Shown: piece by piece, positions 63,032 to 64,000 of the stretch | How the letters are laid out: every line of letters starts with the position of its first letter | How positions within the stretch are numbered: the first letter of the stretch is position 1 | DNA from: CBDAUN01 sp965214615 | GTDB taxonomy: Bacteria; Pseudomonadota; Gammaproteobacteria; Arenicellales; JAJDZL01 | Assembly (NCBI GenBank): GCA_965214615.1 | Contig: OZ243952.1 | Coordinates: 62,001-126,000, forward strand | DNA: 64,000 nt | Reading direction: 5' to 3' | Notes under the pieces: generated by a model | Seen by the model: the letters and a program-made list of their open reading frames with translations, nothing else | Databases searched by the model: none | What the model was told of the DNA's origin: nothing | Position numbers and translations under genes: made by a program

Positions 63032-63838
63032 TCAAAGCCGGAACCCTGTCCCGAGATAATGATTTCTCGCTACCGGATCATTGACGATTTGCCGCGGACT
63101 GCCCGACACGATGACCCTGCCGTGGCTCATGATGTAGGCGCGCGTACAGATGCGCAGCGTTTCGCGGACATTGTGATCGGTGATCAGAATGCCGATATTC
63201 TGCCTGCGCAGGAAGTTGATCTGCTCAACAACATCACCGATTGCGATCGGGTCGACGCCGGCAAACGGCTCGTCAAGCAATATGAACCGGGGATTCATTG
63301 CAAATGCGCGTGCGATTTCCACGCGGCGGCGCTCGCCGCCGGAAAGATTCAAGCCCAGGGAATAGCGCACGTCTTCAATTCGGAAGGTCCGCAGCAGCTG
63401 TTCCAGCCGATTGGCACGATCCCTGGCCGATGCGAAGCGCTGGGTTTGCAAAATCGCAAGAATGTTTTTCTCCACCGACAGCCTGCGGAATATGGACGGC
63501 TCCTGAGGCAGGTAGCCTATGCCGGCCTTGGCCCGCATGTGCATCGGCAGCCGGCTGATGTCGGCGCCATCAAGCTGCACGACTCCTTCGTCGCAATATT
63601 CAAGTCCGATGACCAGATTGAAGCATGTGGTCTTGCCGGCGCCGTTAGCGCCCATGATGCCGACTATTTCGCCGGAGCGCACATACATGGAAACCGAATC
63701 GATGATCTGCCGCGACTTGAAACTCTTGCTGACATCGATAATTTCAAGCAGACTCTCAGGCGGCGCCGAAGCCGCATTGGCTGATTCGGCGCCGCGACGC
63801 GCCGGTCTGCCATTGGAAATTTCAGTTTTATCCCGCAT
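63032..63838 (-). CDS. lptB: LPS export ABC transporter ATP-binding protein LptB
   Basis: ATPase of the LptB2FG exporter that drives lipopolysaccharide transport. Walker A is GANGAGKTT, the signature is LSGGERRR and Walker B is FILLDEPFAGVD. The first residues (about 30) are longer than usual. I start at the ATG at 63838, with GGGGGA a few bases upstream; the frame is open to 63895. The gene is followed by rpoN at 43 bases, the conserved order. Confidence 0.93.
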   Translation of the reverse strand: MRDKTEISNGRPARRGAESANAASAPPESLLEIIDVSKSFKSRQIIDSVSMYVRSGEIVGIMGANGAGKTTCFNLVIGLEYCDEGVVQLDGADISRLPMHMRAKAGIGYLPQEPSIFRRLSVEKNILAILQTQRFASARDRANRLEQLLRTFRIEDVRYSLGLNLSGGERRRVEIARAFAMNPRFILLDEPFAGVDPIAIGDVVEQINFLRRQNIGILITDHNVRETLRICTRAYIMSHGRVIVSGSPRQIVNDPVARNHYLGTGFRL

Positions 63839-63931
63839 CAATCCCCCATGCATGGCGAACTGCAAGGCAGTCACTACGTGCCCGCAAGCGGTCAAAGACC
63901 CGGTCGGAGTTTGTCAATGCGAACAAGCCGC

Positions 63932-64000
63932 CTATTCATCTGTTGAGATTGTGATCGTTGTTCGGCCTGACGAAGTCGTCGTCTGGCCGTCCTGGCTCGT
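63932..64000 (-). other. Possible C-terminal end of lptA at the window edge
   Basis: A minus-strand frame enters from the window end and stops at 63932 after 22 codons (GQTTTSSGRTTITISTDE). The position upstream of lptB is where lptA is normally found, but the residues are too few and too low in complexity to identify the family. Confidence 0.25.

Overview
The window looks like a chromosomal segment from a Gram-negative proteobacterium, most likely a free-living or host-associated (perhaps marine) gammaproteobacterium, with Betaproteobacteria as the alternative. The grounds are gene content and order: lolB-ispE, anmK next to an M23 peptidase and tyrS, miaB-phoH-ybeY-corC-lnt, and lptB-rpoN-hpf-ptsN-rapZ-ptsH-ptsI. 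Base composition is moderately GC-rich, with AT-rich dips near 1040-1215 and 54830-54900. I see one tRNA gene (elongator tRNA-Met, CAU), no rRNA, no CRISPR array and no complete insertion sequence.

Layout. Positions 1-2150: tail of a sulfotransferase, then small orphan genes and an AT-rich gap. 2150-7301 (minus strand): a PotABCD-type ABC importer with a panE-like reductase at its end. 7576-9331: a protein of unknown function and an O-methyltransferase. 9687-13956: a four-gene operon of glutamine amidotransferase, GltB-like alpha-subunit domain, FMN glutamate-synthase-like subunit and type III glutamine synthetase (glxBCD-glnT or mgsABC-gmaS type). 14019-18349: M23 peptidase-anmK on minus and tyrS on plus. 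18360-21073: a class I amidotransferase, an unknown membrane-associated protein, and a DUF433/DUF5615 toxin-antitoxin pair whose toxin gene is frameshifted. 21446-24032: thrC, a queuosine-precursor-type transporter and a rhodanese. 24017-30449: TPR lipoprotein-lolB-ispE divergent from prfA-prmC, then xthA; hemA is not beside prfA. 31519-38307: pentapeptide-repeat exported protein, tRNA-Met, a BioC-like protein, arsI-aqpS, PhoX-type phosphatase and a phasin. 38599-47732: an AlkB-like membrane monooxygenase with a long C-terminal extension, BenE, an aminotransferase, a paired acyl-CoA dehydrogenase, cysK and a BCP peroxiredoxin. 47862-54426: miaB-phoH-ybeY-corC-lnt converging on mgtE. 54427-57809: a small islet with an AAA-type ATPase and a coiled-coil protein. 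57810 to the end (minus strand): ptsI-ptsH-rapZ-ptsN-hpf-rpoN-lptB.

The most unusual gene is 38599-40986. Its first half carries AlkB-type histidine boxes. Its second half resembles the adenylyltransferase region of GlnE, but the metal-binding Asp pair appears to be replaced. Two further points stand out. The nitrogen-PTS locus has no hprK between ptsN and rapZ, and its HPr has Gly at position 46 where the HPr-kinase target Ser normally sits. Also, the usual ptsI-mgtE neighbourhood is split by the ATPase islet. All family names come from reading motifs and gene order by eye; no database search was run.
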